The translations under genes were made by a program, and so were the position numbers. Below, piece after piece: positions 54,849-64,000 of a stretch of DNA of 64,000 nucleotides. Under the pieces are notes generated by a model. The model ran no database searches. It saw only the letters and a list, made by a program, of their open reading frames with translations, and was not told the origin of the DNA. Numbering within the stretch: position 1 is the stretch's first letter; the number at the start of each line of letters is the position of its first letter. Origin of the DNA: Hortaea werneckii (lineage: Eukaryota; Ascomycota; Dothideomycetes; Mycosphaerellales; Teratosphaeriaceae); NCBI GenBank assembly GCA_037044905.1, contig JBAOKB010000174.1, positions 124,001 through 188,000 on the forward strand. Direction: 5' to 3'.

Positions 54849-55592
54849 TATGTCCCCCGGGATAGACATCGCGTTTACAAACGAAGGCGTCGCTGACCAC
54901 GAGGATGCAGCCGCAAGGACATTAGCCCCCTTAGAAAGACCGTCTACGATGGGTTTGGCCGGAACTGCAGCAAAGCTGAACGAGAGCATGGGCATGTGCA
55001 TCTAGTGAGGTACGCTGGAACCAAGAGCCAACCAGAGGCGGAGGAGCTCCTCGTTGCCCACACTGTTGCAGCAATGTAGCGCGCTGCATCGCATTGCATC
55101 TTGGACTGGACGCGAGATCTGTGCTTAGGACTTACCTACAACATGTCCTTTTGCCAAGCTTGCTACAGTTTAGAGACTGTCCCACGCCGGCGAGGCTTGA
55201 CTGGTTAGACCGACACGCCTCAGACAGCCGATCTTTAAAGATGGTCAGAACGCTCCACTGTGGGTCACTTTGGTTGGGAAACAAACGACGATGCCCACTC
55301 GGGTGCCATCCCGTTCATGCTAGGTCGACTAGTCTTCAGCGAACACATTCAAATAACGCTTTTGATGGGCTTGGTAACCCAGACATAATCACAACTTTTG
55401 TATCCTCGCTCAAAATCTACAGATTCGCCTCAACACCAGCGCTCATGTTGAATAAGCAACGCATAAGGGGTATCTCGGCGTATCGCATCACATCGTCACT
55501 TGTATAATTTCCTACCACCCATCGCTCCCATCACCAGTCTTCCCATAGCTACTTCTCTTCCCGTCCCTCCAACTCCCCTCCACCACAGCGAT
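54849..55592. other. Convergent intergenic 0.7 kb
   Basis: It lies between the 3' ends of the DUF1763 and OPI3 genes. Nothing recognised. Confidence 0.4.
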
Positions 55593-56276
55593 CTACTGTC
55601 CCTTGCGGCCCTTGGCCTTCTGCTCTCTGTCCCTCTTCGCATAGATCTCTGCGGTGAAAGGGTCTTCGAAGCTGAGGGCGATCTGGTATACCGTGAAGAC
55701 GAGCGCTGTCAGAAGCACGCCCGCTGGCTTGCCGTACCACAGCGCAGTACCCAGGAAGCTCATGGTAGAACCGTAGTACATGGGCGAGCCGGTGACGTTG
55801 AACGGGAAGCCGGTAACGATCTTGTCCATCAAGATGCCGAAGTAGTCGCCGAGGTAGGTCCCAGTGACGCCGAGGGCCCACATGGAGGTCAGGACGAGGA
55901 TGTTGCCGCACGCGACGAGGACGACGGCCAGGCTCTGCGAGAGGAAGGACTCGAGGGCTGGGTGGCTGGGCTGGTCCCGGAGCGCGCGCTCGTAGAAGGC
56001 GTCCCGGATGATGCCGAGGGAGAAGATGGTGGCAGCGAGGCCATAGCAGCCGTAGAGGGCATTGCCGCCGGCGAGCTTCGTCAGAGTCTTGTTGCGGTAC
56101 TCGAGCCGGGCGACGGTATTCCAGAACGTCGGGTTAAAGACTACTGCACCGGCAGCGACTATAGGGGGCGCTTCTGGTCAGTACGAATGTGATGGGTGGT
56201 GCTATGGGCAGATTGGCGCGTGTGGGCAGTGCGTACTGTAAAGGCTGGGCTGGCTGAAGTCAACGTATTGGTCCAT
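55593..56276 (-). CDS. OPI3: Phosphatidyl-N-methylethanolamine N-methyltransferase
   Basis: Exons 56237-56276 and 55593-56158 (78 bp intron) give 201 residues, the usual length, fully in frame. The start MDQYVDFSQPSLYIAAGAVV is formed by the splice. Family features: FNPTFWNTVARLEYRNKTLT, four membrane segments (VLVACGNILVLTSMWALG and others), FGILMDKIVTGFPFNV, GSPMYYGSTMSFLG (SAM-binding GxG region) and a terminal EDPFTAEIYAKR. It carries out the last two SAM-dependent methylations from phosphatidyl-monomethylethanolamine to phosphatidylcholine in the ER. Confidence 0.95.
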
Positions 56277-56832
56277 GTTTGGCTACGAGTTACCTGAAAA
56301 GTGCGTGGTCACAGTAGTAGTTCGGCGAAGTGGGATGTAGTTGAGCAAGAAGAAGCTCAAGGGGCAAAGGTTTGAATAGGTGTTGCTTGCAGCTGCCGAA
56401 TCAAACGCACGTCACTGCGGGGCGGGCAGATGGGGCTCCGCTCTCACTATACCAACCGATACGCTGCGTGTTGCTAGCCTCCACAAGTGGGACTGCACGC
56501 AAAGGCACCTTCTTCAGCGCTGCAACCGACAGTTCTGGCTATGTAAAAAGTGAGACGCCACTGTAGGGTCGAAAAGCAAACACACGCTAAGTAGCGTGTA
56601 AGATCGTCAGGCATATATCCAAGCAGAATTACTATAGATGGGCAGAATACACCACATGGCGGTTTCGTTTGCTCCGCGGAGCAAGGAAATCCTGCATTGC
56701 AATTCTAGATACACCAATTATACTCTCGAAGCAAGTTGGCAAAAGAGCGTCCTTACAAATGCAATCACGTTCTATGAATGCGCAGTGAAATCCAACATTC
56801 CCATTTCCTCATACCTCATACCCTTCGTCTCC
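56277..56832. other. Intergenic 0.6 kb
   Basis: OPI3 promoter and 3' flank of the amino-acid permease gene. No feature seen. Confidence 0.4.
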
Positions 56833-58695
56833 TCATAGCCCGTTGCTCGCGCATGTGAAGGCGCCGCCGAAGCTGTCCGCCTCGTATCCCAAGATAATAG
56901 ATTCTACTGAGGCGTACGTGCCAGCGCTGAGGAATAGCAGGCCGATCAGGATCAAGATGACGTTTACCACAAGACCCAGAATGCTTCTCCATCCGCGGCT
57001 GGTAATGTAGCCATCGCCATAGTCTGCCTTCCTCATCCGGATATAAGCCGTGCCCCAGAAGATGAAGCCGAAGAAACTGTCGAACAGGGAACTCATGATG
57101 GACAGTAAGTCGCTGAAGAAGGGAATGACTTCCGCGATGATGAAAGCGACGATCCAGGTCACGGCCAGAATCCCGCCCCAGCCAACCCATCCGATGACAG
57201 TGTTGTTGCCGAGATGGCGGGTGCCGGCGAACAGGCGGAAGAACATGAAACGCGCCGAGACCGACGCGTAGAGCACTCCCAAGAAGATCAGCGTCGGGAT
57301 CATGAAGCTGAAGCTGATCTTGAGGTAGACTTCATTCCCGAGTGAGCCGAAGGCAGGCGCAGTGTTGTACTGAGTTGCCGGTATAGCCATACACAATGCC
57401 ACCCACGAGGGAGAAGAGGATGACCTCGGCGATGGTGACTGCCCAGAGCGCCTTCGGGAAATCTCTAGGCTCCTTCATCTCGGCAATGAAAGAGGGAATC
57501 GTGATCTGGCCGATGAAGGTGTAGGAGATGTTCATGAAGGCATTCATCCCCGACACGAATGTGGTACCAGCTGCTGGAACGACAAGGACAGTGGGTGCGC
57601 CAAGTGACGGCCACTTTGCTCCATCTGGACCTCCGGGGTGGTCCTCGACAGCGGCGAAGATGGCTGCGAGGAGCACTGAGACGAAGGTGAAAAAGGCGCT
57701 GGCGGCAGCTGCCTTTGCCAGGGTGTCGAAGGTCCTCGGAAGCGAGCACAACCAGCTAACAATGGCCATGATAACGCTGAAGATGATTGTGCATAGGCTG
57801 TGGTCGGACATGGTGTTGAGGTACTTGGCGCCGGTCAAGATATGAAGACCTTGGATGAAGGTGTTGTTTAGCAAGAACATGCAAGCCGTAACCCACCATG
57901 CCCATTTTTGGTTCCAAAACAGCAATTGGCCAATGTCGCACACGTCCTTGACCTCGGGGTGGCGAAGGCAGAACTCCCTATGCGCCAAATCAGCACTTGC
58001 ACTGCACAAAAACTTCAAGAGAATTCACTCACCAGACGATGAGAGACGTGTACAGCACCAATCCGGCAACCACGAAGGTCAGGATGATGCCAGGTACAAG
58101 ACCCAAGATGGAGTACGAGTACGGGAATGACATGATAGCCAAACAGATGTACTCGGAGAACAGCAGAGCTGCGGTCTATGCGCACTGATTAGATCTGGAC
58201 TTTTGCAAAGCGCTACGCCCTGAGCACGAAAGGAAAAACAGCAGTCAACAATTGCGAAAGTTAACCAGCGCAGCCGGTTGAAATGGCGCCTACAGTCTTC
58301 GCGTGTTCGCAGTTGAACGGGAGGGTTAGGAGGTTTTGGTGCTCTGGGCTGTCACGCATGTTGGGGTCACGCTGGGAGGGACGAAATCACACCTTCTGCC
58401 AACTGCACGTTCGGTACTTGATCGCATTACCCTCTTCCATTTCCATCTGCTTGCCGACCGACACGCTCGGGTCCGTCGAATCGTCGTCGGTGGCCAAGCC
58501 GGCATCGCCACTGATGGAGGCGGTCACTGGACGGTCGATCCTGTTCATCCTGCGGCCGCCGCGGCCCTTCACGGCGCCTGATGAGTGGCCTTTTTCGGCG
58601 TCGGGTGCAAAGCCATCGTAGTAACCTTCTTTACCAAAGGTTGGTGGCTCGTCGGAAATGGGGCTCGCGGCCTTTTCGTAGTCGTTTATCGCCAT
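56833..58695 (-). CDS. Neutral amino-acid permease, AAAP family (MTR-like); one apparent insertion
   Basis: Exons 58393-58695, 58033-58175 and 56833-57977 (introns 217 and 55 bp), about 529 residues. The hydrophilic N-terminus of about 100 residues (MAINDYEKAASPISDEPPTF) is followed by Aa_trans helices: TAALLFSEYICLAIMSFPYS, SILGLVPGIILTFVVAGLV, EFCLRHPEVKDVCDIGQLLF, MNAFMNISYTFIGQITIPSF and GYTGN then QYNTAPAFGSLG. This resembles Neurospora MTR-type neutral amino-acid/proton symporters. The frame change is near 57372, where one extra T separates YTGN from QYNTAP; the exon sum is one base over a multiple of three. Plasma-membrane uptake is likely, vacuolar less so. Confidence 0.88.
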
Positions 58696-60182
58696 TTCAG
58701 AGATCGAATGGCGCGTATGAGCACGCCGGTGTAGTGGAAAAGAGGATCGACACCGGTGACCTTTTGCAGCATTTAATGCGTCCTCAGCAATAGAGTTGGA
58801 GTGATGGCGAGGGGTGGTGAAGAGGAAGAAGGAAAGGGAGAAGAAGCGTGGCTACAAGATCCAGAAGCAATTAAGGATCCCGTCCCAGACCTCAGAGTTT
58901 TAATCAGCGAGTCGGGCGAAGCGAGTTACAGTGAAGGTACAGATTATCATGCGTTCTAAAGCGAGCAAGCGCGGTGGATGAGTGGGCTAGCTATCCAGTA
59001 GCGTGGGTCCCTACGGCGGCAGCCCACATGGATGCGCCAGGGCTTTCTACGGGGGCACCGCTGCGCAGATTCGTCTTCAGCTTGCGGTGACGTTGACTGT
59101 GCTCCCTTTGCGCGCATGTCGTTGGCTGCTCACGACTACTACCCTGGAGCGTTCATGTGCCGCTTTATCCGCCTTGGGTGTAGTAGCCGCGAAGCGCAAA
59201 GCCAAAGTCCCGCAGCAGTTCCCAGGCCCGGGGTAGAGATGCAGTGTGTAGCTTTAGAATGCCGTCTTGTTGATGCCATCACGGATACCTGAGGCACGGT
59301 GGCAAAAGGTCTGTGAGTTCCATATGATTCGTTGCATTACCTCATGGTTGGAAAGGCACATGTACTGCAGAAATCACTTTTACAGGCGTGTCTTTGAAAG
59401 TAAACTTGAAGTTACCTAGGTAGTAAGGTTGGCAATGCAATCCAGCCATGTGCTTCACCCGCATCTTGGAGCTTGGCCTAGGTCTTGACCGAGGCTCTGA
59501 CGCTTGGACGTTCTTGACTCTGCTTTAGCGACGACTTGGCTCTGAAAAGCTCACAATTCTGGTCTCGGCACGCTTGTCTAACGATCCATCTCGGTTGACT
59601 TCATGATGGATCCATTCATTACATGCTATCAAATGTAACATGACCTCGTTGGCTCGATTATTTTATCCGGCCGCCGTCGCAGTCTCCATGGCCATTAGCG
59701 AGTCGGCACTGCCGGAACTTTCTCCAGCGACTCTCCTCGGCCCTCCCATGCGGCAGAGATGTAAGCTGACGTACATGGATGCCATGGCGCTCTTGTGACA
59801 TTCGTAAGGGAAGCCGATAGGCCGCTGTCATTCATGCACCTAACTCAATGATAAGAAAGCGAATAAGTGCTAAAGTGAATATGTTATGTCTCGATCGACA
59901 TTCACAAATACGTTGGTGCCCCCAGACTCCATCACAAGGTGTTTGCCAAACCGCGGTCGATACTAGTATGTAGGTTGGCAAGCACAAAGCTCTGTTGGGT
60001 GATCACTGTCACTTAGGCTGTCAAGCCTCAAGTTACTAATGCCTTCGCTGCATTACAAACTAGATAAGAAGTGCGTCTACCTTCCATCAACAGAAGAGTA
60101 TCTCAATTCAAATGTCAACTGAGAAAGCGTGCAGCTTCGTCTCACACCATGTCTCGTCCATAGGCACTTCCTCGCACTGCCC
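58696..60182. other. Intergenic 1.5 kb
   Basis: Promoter of the permease and 3' flank of the DUF5519 gene. It contains one TACCTAGGTA palindrome (59413-59422). No gene. Confidence 0.45.
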
Positions 60183-61029
60183 TCAATGGCTCGACGCTAA
60201 ACCAGATGCCTCTTCACTCACATCCGTCGCAGAACAATACCCACTATCCCTTCTACCCTCTCTAACATCCACCACACCGTCCCCGCCGGACACAAACCAA
60301 GCCGCCGCCCTCACAATCCTCAACACCGTCTCCACCTCCCTCTCATCGCGCGGAGCATAACACATGATAAAACCTCCGGGCACGAACCTCTCAAACCACC
60401 CGCCCCTCGCAATGGGATGTCGTTCGCCCCACCCGGCCTCCAAAACCGTCTTAGCATCCGCCGGATGAAGGGTCAGGTGCAGCGACCCGTCGCTCGGATG
60501 CGCATGGCAGATCTCCCCTTTGCACGTGCGCTTAGCGGGCGAGATGGAAAAGAGGCCCGTCCCATGCTTCTCGAAACAGGACGTACCGATTAGGAGGTTC
60601 GGGTTCGAAGCGCCCATTCTCTTGATAGCGCTCGCCAGGCGCTCGAAGTCGTCTTTGCTGGCCTTCTGCGTGATCTGACGATGTGGTGCGATGCCTCTGG
60701 TGTGCGGACGGGGCGGGAATCGCTTCTCAAGGCTGTCGAGGTATCCAGGTTGGCCTTTTAATCGTTCCGGGGCCTCTGCCGCTGTGTAAGGATTGCGCAG
60801 GGCGAAGAAGCTGAGTAAGTTTTACCTGTAGGAAGCCCGCGAATGTGGGAGGTGTTCCGCCGGGGCCTAGGCTGATGAAGGCGAGGTAATCGTAGTAGAT
60901 GTACAGCAGGAAAGGTAGAATGATTGCGATAGCGGTGAATGCCATGCCAAGCTTGGCTATCTGCAGCTTGCTGACCCCATCCAAAGGGACAGTTGGACTG
61001 AATGACAGAGTGCTGTGCAATTCTCTCAT
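60183..61029 (-). CDS. Luciferase-like domain (DUF5519) membrane protein; one apparent insertion
   Basis: About 281 residues, intronless. One TM helix is at about 27-45 (LGMAFTAIAIILPFLLYIYY), followed by FISLGPGGTPPTFAGFL, common in this fungal family. The C-terminal half reads EICHAHPSDGSLHLTLHPAD, then AKTVLEAGWGERHPIA and RGGWFERFVPGGFIMCYAPR, the DUF5519/luciferase-like pattern. The frame changes near 60816, where one extra base precedes LSFFALRNPYTAAEAPERLK; the length 847 is one over a multiple of three. Biochemical function unknown; the membrane anchor suggests an ER or other membrane location. Confidence 0.82.
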
Positions 61030-61768
61030 GGTGTTGCTTGCAAGTGATGTCGGCCCGGACTGTATGACCTGACTCGTTGTACGGTTCTTAATGGTGGTGA
61101 ATCGAGGCCCAGTTCCAAGCTAAGTGTAAAATCAATACGTCCCTCGTGTGAAGTCAGGAACACATCAGAACCTCTCCTTTGCAGTGTCAGGTCATTGCAT
61201 AGGCAGAGTTTGCTGTCATTAGCAGTGCCATCTCACATTCAAGCAATCCTCCGCCCGTAGCAAACAAATATATAAAGAGGCGAAGAAGGAGCCACGACCA
61301 CGAATGATGGATAACCTCTGTCAATCACCAGGCCGGGGCTCTTGCCTTGCACCCCCAAAACCATTGGAATGCACAGTACGTAGACCTGACATCACGGTGA
61401 CTAGCCGCTCGCAGAAAAAGAACATATCGCGCATCAGGATGAGGCTCAACAGCATCACACGGCCGACTTTTGCTGTGCAGTTTGTGTCACATCAGCTGTC
61501 CATGGCCCCGCCCCGGATTCCACCTGACGGGCATCGTCATCAGCGTTCAAAGCTCTCCGTACTTGCGACCCTTGCTCCCCGCTGCTGCCAATGCGACAGG
61601 AAGCCCCCCATAGCATCAAGTCACAATGGTTTAAAACCCGAGAAGGAAGGGCAGGGGTTGGGAAAAGCTTCGCCGAACACAAGAACGTCAGTCACTACAA
61701 ATGCGACGACTGCGAACAAGAAATTGACCTGTATTACAATCTACACAGAAATCACAAACACCACCCTC
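61030..61768. other. Intergenic 0.7 kb
   Basis: Promoter of the DUF5519 gene and 3' flank of SAS10. No gene accepted; a plus-strand ORF here is mostly antisense to SAS10. Confidence 0.4.
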
Positions 61769-63678
61769 TTAAAGTTTCGTACTCTTCACAAGCCCCTTCT
61801 TAATACCCGTCATCTCACCACCATAGCCTCCTCGCCCTTCACCACCCTTATACACCGGCTTAATACTGCTCAGCTTCTTCTTCTTCTCGTCGAACTTTCT
61901 CCGCTTCTTGACACGCGGGTTGCGCACGTCCTTCTTCCGGAAGGGCGTCAGGCCCTTGTTCTTCTCGATCGCATAGCTGATCTTCCGTTTGCCATCGGGG
62001 CCGACCGTCTCCTCCTCGATGACCTGGCCGCCCTGCTGCGCTGCCTCCTTTTGCGCTTCGGCGTAGGCTGCCTTGTCCGACTTCTTCTTCGCCGTGCGTG
62101 CAGCCACAAGGTCGTAGTATTCGTCGTCGTTGTCGGCTTCAGTGCGGATTTGGCGGGCCTGTTGAGCGTCCTCTTCGTCGCTCGAGCCACCGAGGTCTGC
62201 ACCAGCGTCCGTGTCGCATCGGCCGCGCTTCTCTGCTTCGGCATTGAGCCGTTCTTGACGGTCCCGGAGACGTTCGCGGTAAGGCACGTCTTCGTCGCCT
62301 CCGGCATTGCGGCCAGAAGCGCCGCGCTTGTTGGCCTTTGTGCGATTTGAGACGTGTAGAAGCGTAAGCTCTTCTTGCGCTTTGCCTTCTCCTCGGCCTC
62401 CTTGGCCGTGAGAGGCGCTTCTTCGCCCAGGTCTGAGTCCTCGTCCCCTGCGTGTGCCGTGGCTTGCTTGGCCTTCTTAGACTTGCGCTGGGCGTCAGGA
62501 GCGACCAGAGCATCAAGATCTCCGAAATCTGCCTCAGTCTTTGCCAGACGTTCCCTTCTCCTAGCATCGGCAGCGGACTGTGCGGCTTCTGCGTGTCTCT
62601 CTGCGCGGCTCTTTGGAGGCTGCTGTTTCTGCTGCTTCTGGTCCTTTCCAGACCGCTTCTCGCTCTTCGACATGCCGTTCATTTGTCCAGTCGACTCCTG
62701 AGCGATCTCGGCTTGCTCTTCCTCAATCGACCTGTCACCAGGCAGCCGAGCGACCCTGTGCCAAAGCTCTCTACATTGAACCAAAGTGTCCATGACCGGG
62801 TGATCTCGTAGCTGCACCGCATTCATTGCCGTCACATTCTCTTTCGCGCTGTAGGCTGGAGACGTCAACATCGAAAAATACATGGTGAGAGCACCAACGT
62901 ATGCCGATGCTGCACGATACTTTGTCCTCGTGTTCGGCATCTCTCCCTTAGCAAATTCGACCTCTTTCGCAAGACCCGCGTGCACGTCCTTGAGTTGCAG
63001 AAGCTCCCGGCTTAATGGCTCAAATTCCGGATATCGCGTCTTGAGCAGCTTCAACCTTTCGGCAGGGCCCATGTCCTCCGTTACCTGGAGTTGAGGAAGG
63101 CGTTCTGTTACTACATCATCGTCTTTCTCTGCCACTTCCTTGCCTTCATCTTGCCACTCAGATTCGTCGAAACCATAGTCTGCAGCATTCATGCTCTGCA
63201 GCTGCTTCCGTTGCAATCGCAAAGCTTCTTGCTCCTCTTCCAAAGCCTGCTCTTCCGTTTCGATCTCGTCTGCGCCGTAGAGGTCCGCTTTGGAAGTACC
63301 CCAGCCCATCTCCTCTTCTTCGTCATCCTCGTCTCCATCACCATCGCCGTCTTCAGACGCAGACTCAGCGCCGCGTCGTTGCTTGAGGCTGCCATCGTTC
63401 GCGCCGTCGATCTCGTCCTCGTCCTCATCTTCTGGCTCGGAGTAGTCGAGCACCTCTTCGTCCGAAGGCTGCAGAAACTCTTCCTGCTCCTGCACCTTTC
63501 GTCTACGCTTCGAATCGGGCTGCTCGCCAAGCAGGACTTGGTCTCGCTGGAGATGGAAATCGTCGTCGCTGTCGGCCACATCCTCGTAGTTTCTAATGCG
63601 TTTCCGAGACGCGCCTACGTCCATATTAGGACCCTTAGGCTCTTCAGTCGCCTTTCCCGTCCTCTTCCGCTTCGCCAT
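61769..63678 (-). CDS. SAS10: U3 snoRNP/SSU processome protein SAS10 (UTP3); one apparent deletion
   Basis: About 636 residues, intronless; ATG at 63676-63678. The N-terminus is basic then very acidic. The Sas10/Utp3/C1D domain is at about 200-300 (GPAERLKLLKTRYPEFEPLS, then RELLQLKDVH and YVGALTMYFSML). The conserved C-terminal Sas10 domain reads ISYAIEKNKGLTPFRKKDVR then NPRVKKRRKFDEKKKK and GGYGGEMTGIKKGLVKS. It acts in the nucleolus in 18S rRNA maturation. The frame changes near 62337: SLRFYTSQIAQ continues as KANKRGASGRNAGGDEDVPY one frame over, as if AAAA had lost an A. The length is one base short of a multiple of three. Confidence 0.93.
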
Positions 63679-64000
63679 CGTGTGCTAGTTTCGGGCTGTA
63701 AAATATTTAAAGTGTTGAAGCTCAAATGCGCAGTACGCTTCCTGAACTTTTCTTCGACAGTGGTATCGATTAGGGCTGTTCGGCAGAAGCCGAGGGTCTA
63801 GCACCACATGAATCGACAAAATCTCATACGCATCGCCAACCGAAAAGATACACTGGCATTTCTCGCTGGCCGTAGACTCGCCGAAAAGAAATTGTCTGTT
63901 TCCAACAAACAATTGGCTTCTCACATGCTCATTCAAACTCTCTATCACTTGGTATAATTATACAAGCGCTCTGAAGAGCCAGCACCTTTCCCGCCTTCGG
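63679..64000. promoter_or_regulatory. SAS10 upstream region to window edge
   Basis: 322 bp upstream of SAS10. A minus-strand ORF runs through it but has no recognisable domain; probably promoter. Confidence 0.4.

Noticed and set aside
61304..62350. Long plus-strand ORF overlapping the end of SAS10
   Set aside because: Most of it is antisense to the strongly supported SAS10 coding sequence; the Leu/Val-rich composition mirrors the opposite strand and no domain is seen.
63685..63948. Minus-strand ORF upstream of SAS10
   Set aside because: No domain, and it lies where the SAS10 promoter is expected; insufficient support.

Overview
This window looks like nuclear DNA of a filamentous ascomycete (Pezizomycotina; Dothideomycetes is a guess). 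Genes lie on both strands and carry short GT-AG introns, mostly 45-90 bp, plus one GC-AG intron. The families are typical of such fungi: Zn2Cys6 regulators, a CYP505 P450-reductase fusion, PPN1, OPI3, SAS10/UTP3, CIA30 and DUF1763. I found no tRNA, rRNA, CRISPR array or intact transposon.

Layout. (1) 1-15.4 kb is a compact carbohydrate-type catabolic neighbourhood: two Zn2Cys6 regulators, a class II aldolase divergent from a dihydroxyacetone-kinase-family kinase, three short-chain dehydrogenases (two are tandem paralogues) and an anion:cation-symporter-type MFS transporter divergent from one of the SDRs. (2) 16.9-26.2 kb holds a TPO1-like MFS exporter, an F-box protein, a CIA30 protein and a bZIP factor. 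(3) 26.2-30.9 kb is a gene-poor stretch of 4.6 kb. (4) 30.9-46 kb holds a pectin methylesterase, a DUF6699-like protein, an SMT-like methyltransferase, a FAD amine/amino-acid oxidase-like enzyme, a FLR1-like MFS transporter, a JmjC/cupin protein and CYP505. (5) 47.4-64 kb is mostly housekeeping: endopolyphosphatase, an unrecognised Cys-rich protein, a sugar transporter, DUF1763, OPI3, a neutral amino-acid permease, a luciferase-like-domain (DUF5519) protein and SAS10.

The best candidate for an undescribed system is region 1. Read together, the SDRs could interconvert a polyol, ketose or sugar acid, the DAK-family enzyme could phosphorylate it, and the aldolase could split it into triose-type products. 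The DAS5/DAL5-like (ACS) transporter hints at an anionic substrate. The aldolase/kinase promoter and the second regulator's promoter share paired CTTGATC/GATCAAG half-sites.

A second window-wide signal is sequence quality. About sixteen of the 27 genes read through cleanly only if one or a few single-base insertions or deletions are assumed. Start, stop and both flanking frames are intact and the spliced lengths then return to multiples of three. This looks like residual assembly error more than mass pseudogenisation. Coordinates below are for the sequence as given; positions of suspected indels are approximate.
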